From assembly GCA_016209785.1 (NCBI GenBank), contig JACQVM010000156.1, positions 1-7,173 of the forward strand: DNA of 7,173 bases. The letters are read 5' to 3'. The position numbers and the translations under genes are program-made. The notes under the pieces are model-generated. The model did not search any database. It was given only the letters and a program-made list of their open reading frames with translations, and had not been told where the DNA came from. The number at the start of each line of letters is the position of its first letter. Position 1 is the stretch's first letter. This document shows, one piece after another, positions 6,404 through 7,173 of this stretch. This stretch comes from Candidatus Melainabacteria bacterium (lineage in GTDB: Bacteria; Cyanobacteriota; Vampirovibrionia; Obscuribacterales; Obscuribacteraceae).

Positions 6404-7173
6404 ATGGAGGAACTCGCGCTTGTTCGCGATCTAGCAGTCGTTTGGCTAGCTGCGCTTGTGGTTGGGGCCGCCTGTGTGCGACTTAGGCTACCAGTAATTG
6501 CCGGCTACATACTGGCAGGATTATTCATTGGGCCATTCGGGGCACGTCTAATAGCAGAAACTGCCCAAATTAAGGTCCTGGCCGAGCTGGGCGTAGCGCT
6601 ATTGTTGTTTGCCCTGGGTGTCGAACTGTCCATTAGAAAGGTGTTCGCTTCGGCCAGCAGAGTAATTGCCGCGGCCGCTTGCCAGATAAGCTTTACGGTT
6701 ATTGCCGCTTGGCTATTAGCTACTGCATTCGGATTGGTACCCAATCTGTTGTCTGGAATCATCTTCGGGTTTATCTGCGCTCTCTCCAGCACAGCAGTGG
6801 TCACCAAATTACTAGTTGATCGAGCTGAAACAGAAACACTGCATGGACGAGTGATAGTGCCAATTCTGCTCATTCAAGATCTTGCATTAGTGCCACTCGT
6901 AGCGTTGCTACCTGTGCTCGAGCAATCATCAAATGACTCACTTTGGATATTGGGATTGGCATTCGGTAAAGCAGCACTTCTGATCATTGGCGTCATAGTT
7001 GGCGCGATAGCTGTAATTCCGCGCTTGTTGGCAGCCGTGTCAAGGACAAATTCACGTGAATTGTTTCTGCTCACGGTGATATCCCTGTGCTTGGTTGTTG
7101 CTTTGCTCAGCAAGCAGCTCGGTGTCTCCCTGGCACTGGGAGCCTTTTTAAGTGGGATCATGATTAGCGAACG
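6404..7173 (+). CDS. Kef-type (CPA2) cation/proton antiporter, N-terminal part
   Basis: The frame starts at ATG 6404 and is open to the window edge, giving 256 residues of a larger protein. It is strongly hydrophobic, with about eight membrane helices in view. Signature segments match the Na+/H+ exchanger domain of the CPA2 family: LRLPVIAGYILAGLFIGP (27-44), LGVALLLFALGVELS (62-76), CALSSTAVVTKLL (125-137), the ion-site motif IQDLALVPLVALLP with Gln158-Asp159 (157-170), and SRELFLLTVISL (217-228) followed by LGVSLALGAFLSGIMISE (239-256). Members exchange K+ or Na+ for protons across the inner membrane and help with pH, osmotic or electrophile stress. Kef-type proteins usually carry a C-terminal TrkA-N nucleotide-binding domain; whether this one does lies outside the window, so KefB, KefC or another CPA2 type cannot be separated. 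The 192-nt spacer suggests its own transcription unit. Confidence 0.92.
   Translation, partial: MEELALVRDLAVVWLAALVVGAACVRLRLPVIAGYILAGLFIGPFGARLIAETAQIKVLAELGVALLLFALGVELSIRKVFASASRVIAAAACQISFTVIAAWLLATAFGLVPNLLSGIIFGFICALSSTAVVTKLLVDRAETETLHGRVIVPILLIQDLALVPLVALLPVLEQSSNDSLWILGLAFGKAALLIIGVIVGAIAVIPRLLAAVSRTNSRELFLLTVISLCLVVALLSKQLGVSLALGAFLSGIMISE

Noticed and set aside
6505..7161. Two long minus-strand frames opposite the antiporter
   Set aside because: They mirror the plus-strand frame that encodes clear CPA2 antiporter motifs. The plus frame is open to the window edge and is the real gene.
1..7173. CRISPR array, transposon ends or phage/defence genes
   Set aside because: No regularly spaced repeats, transposase motifs, integrase or defence-type domains were seen; all six genes belong to chromosomal housekeeping, envelope or sensing families.

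Overview
The window is ordinary bacterial chromosome, densely packed on both strands, with Shine-Dalgarno-led genes and no phage, IS, CRISPR, tRNA or rRNA signals that I can see. The organism cannot be named from this sequence. The gene content (a membrane sensor with a histidine-kinase-like core, a rhomboid protease, a serine-dehydrogenase-type ClpP-fold protease, the tRNA modification enzyme MnmG, a PCYCGC-type cysteine-rich exported protein and a Kef-type cation/proton antiporter) fits an environmental bacterium of moderate GC content, possibly a poorly cultivated phylum.

Layout. Bases 1-1968 (+) hold the 3' part of a transmembrane sensor with Cache-like, HAMP-like, coiled-coil and PAS regions and a histidine-kinase-like core. 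That core has lost the phosphoacceptor histidine and most ATP-binding motifs. It ends 4 bp from a convergent gene. Bases 1973-5466 (-) look like one operon read leftwards: mnmG, then a rhomboid intramembrane protease, then a membrane-anchored SDH-type serine protease, with gaps of only 18 and 14 nt. Bases 5467-5623 form a compact divergent promoter region. Bases 5624-6211 (+) encode a small exported Cys-rich protein related to the PCYCGC family. Bases 6212-6403 are non-coding with a perfect 7-bp inverted repeat. Bases 6404-7173 (+) encode the N-terminal 256 residues of a CPA2/Kef-type antiporter cut by the window edge.

How the genes relate. The two proteases probably form a membrane-proteolysis pair co-transcribed with the housekeeping gene mnmG. 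The remaining genes show no obvious functional link beyond the cell envelope (sensor, exported Cys protein, ion antiporter). The most notable observations are the apparent pseudokinase, the protease pair and the unexplained Cys-rich protein. I found no clear evidence of a wholly new multi-gene system.
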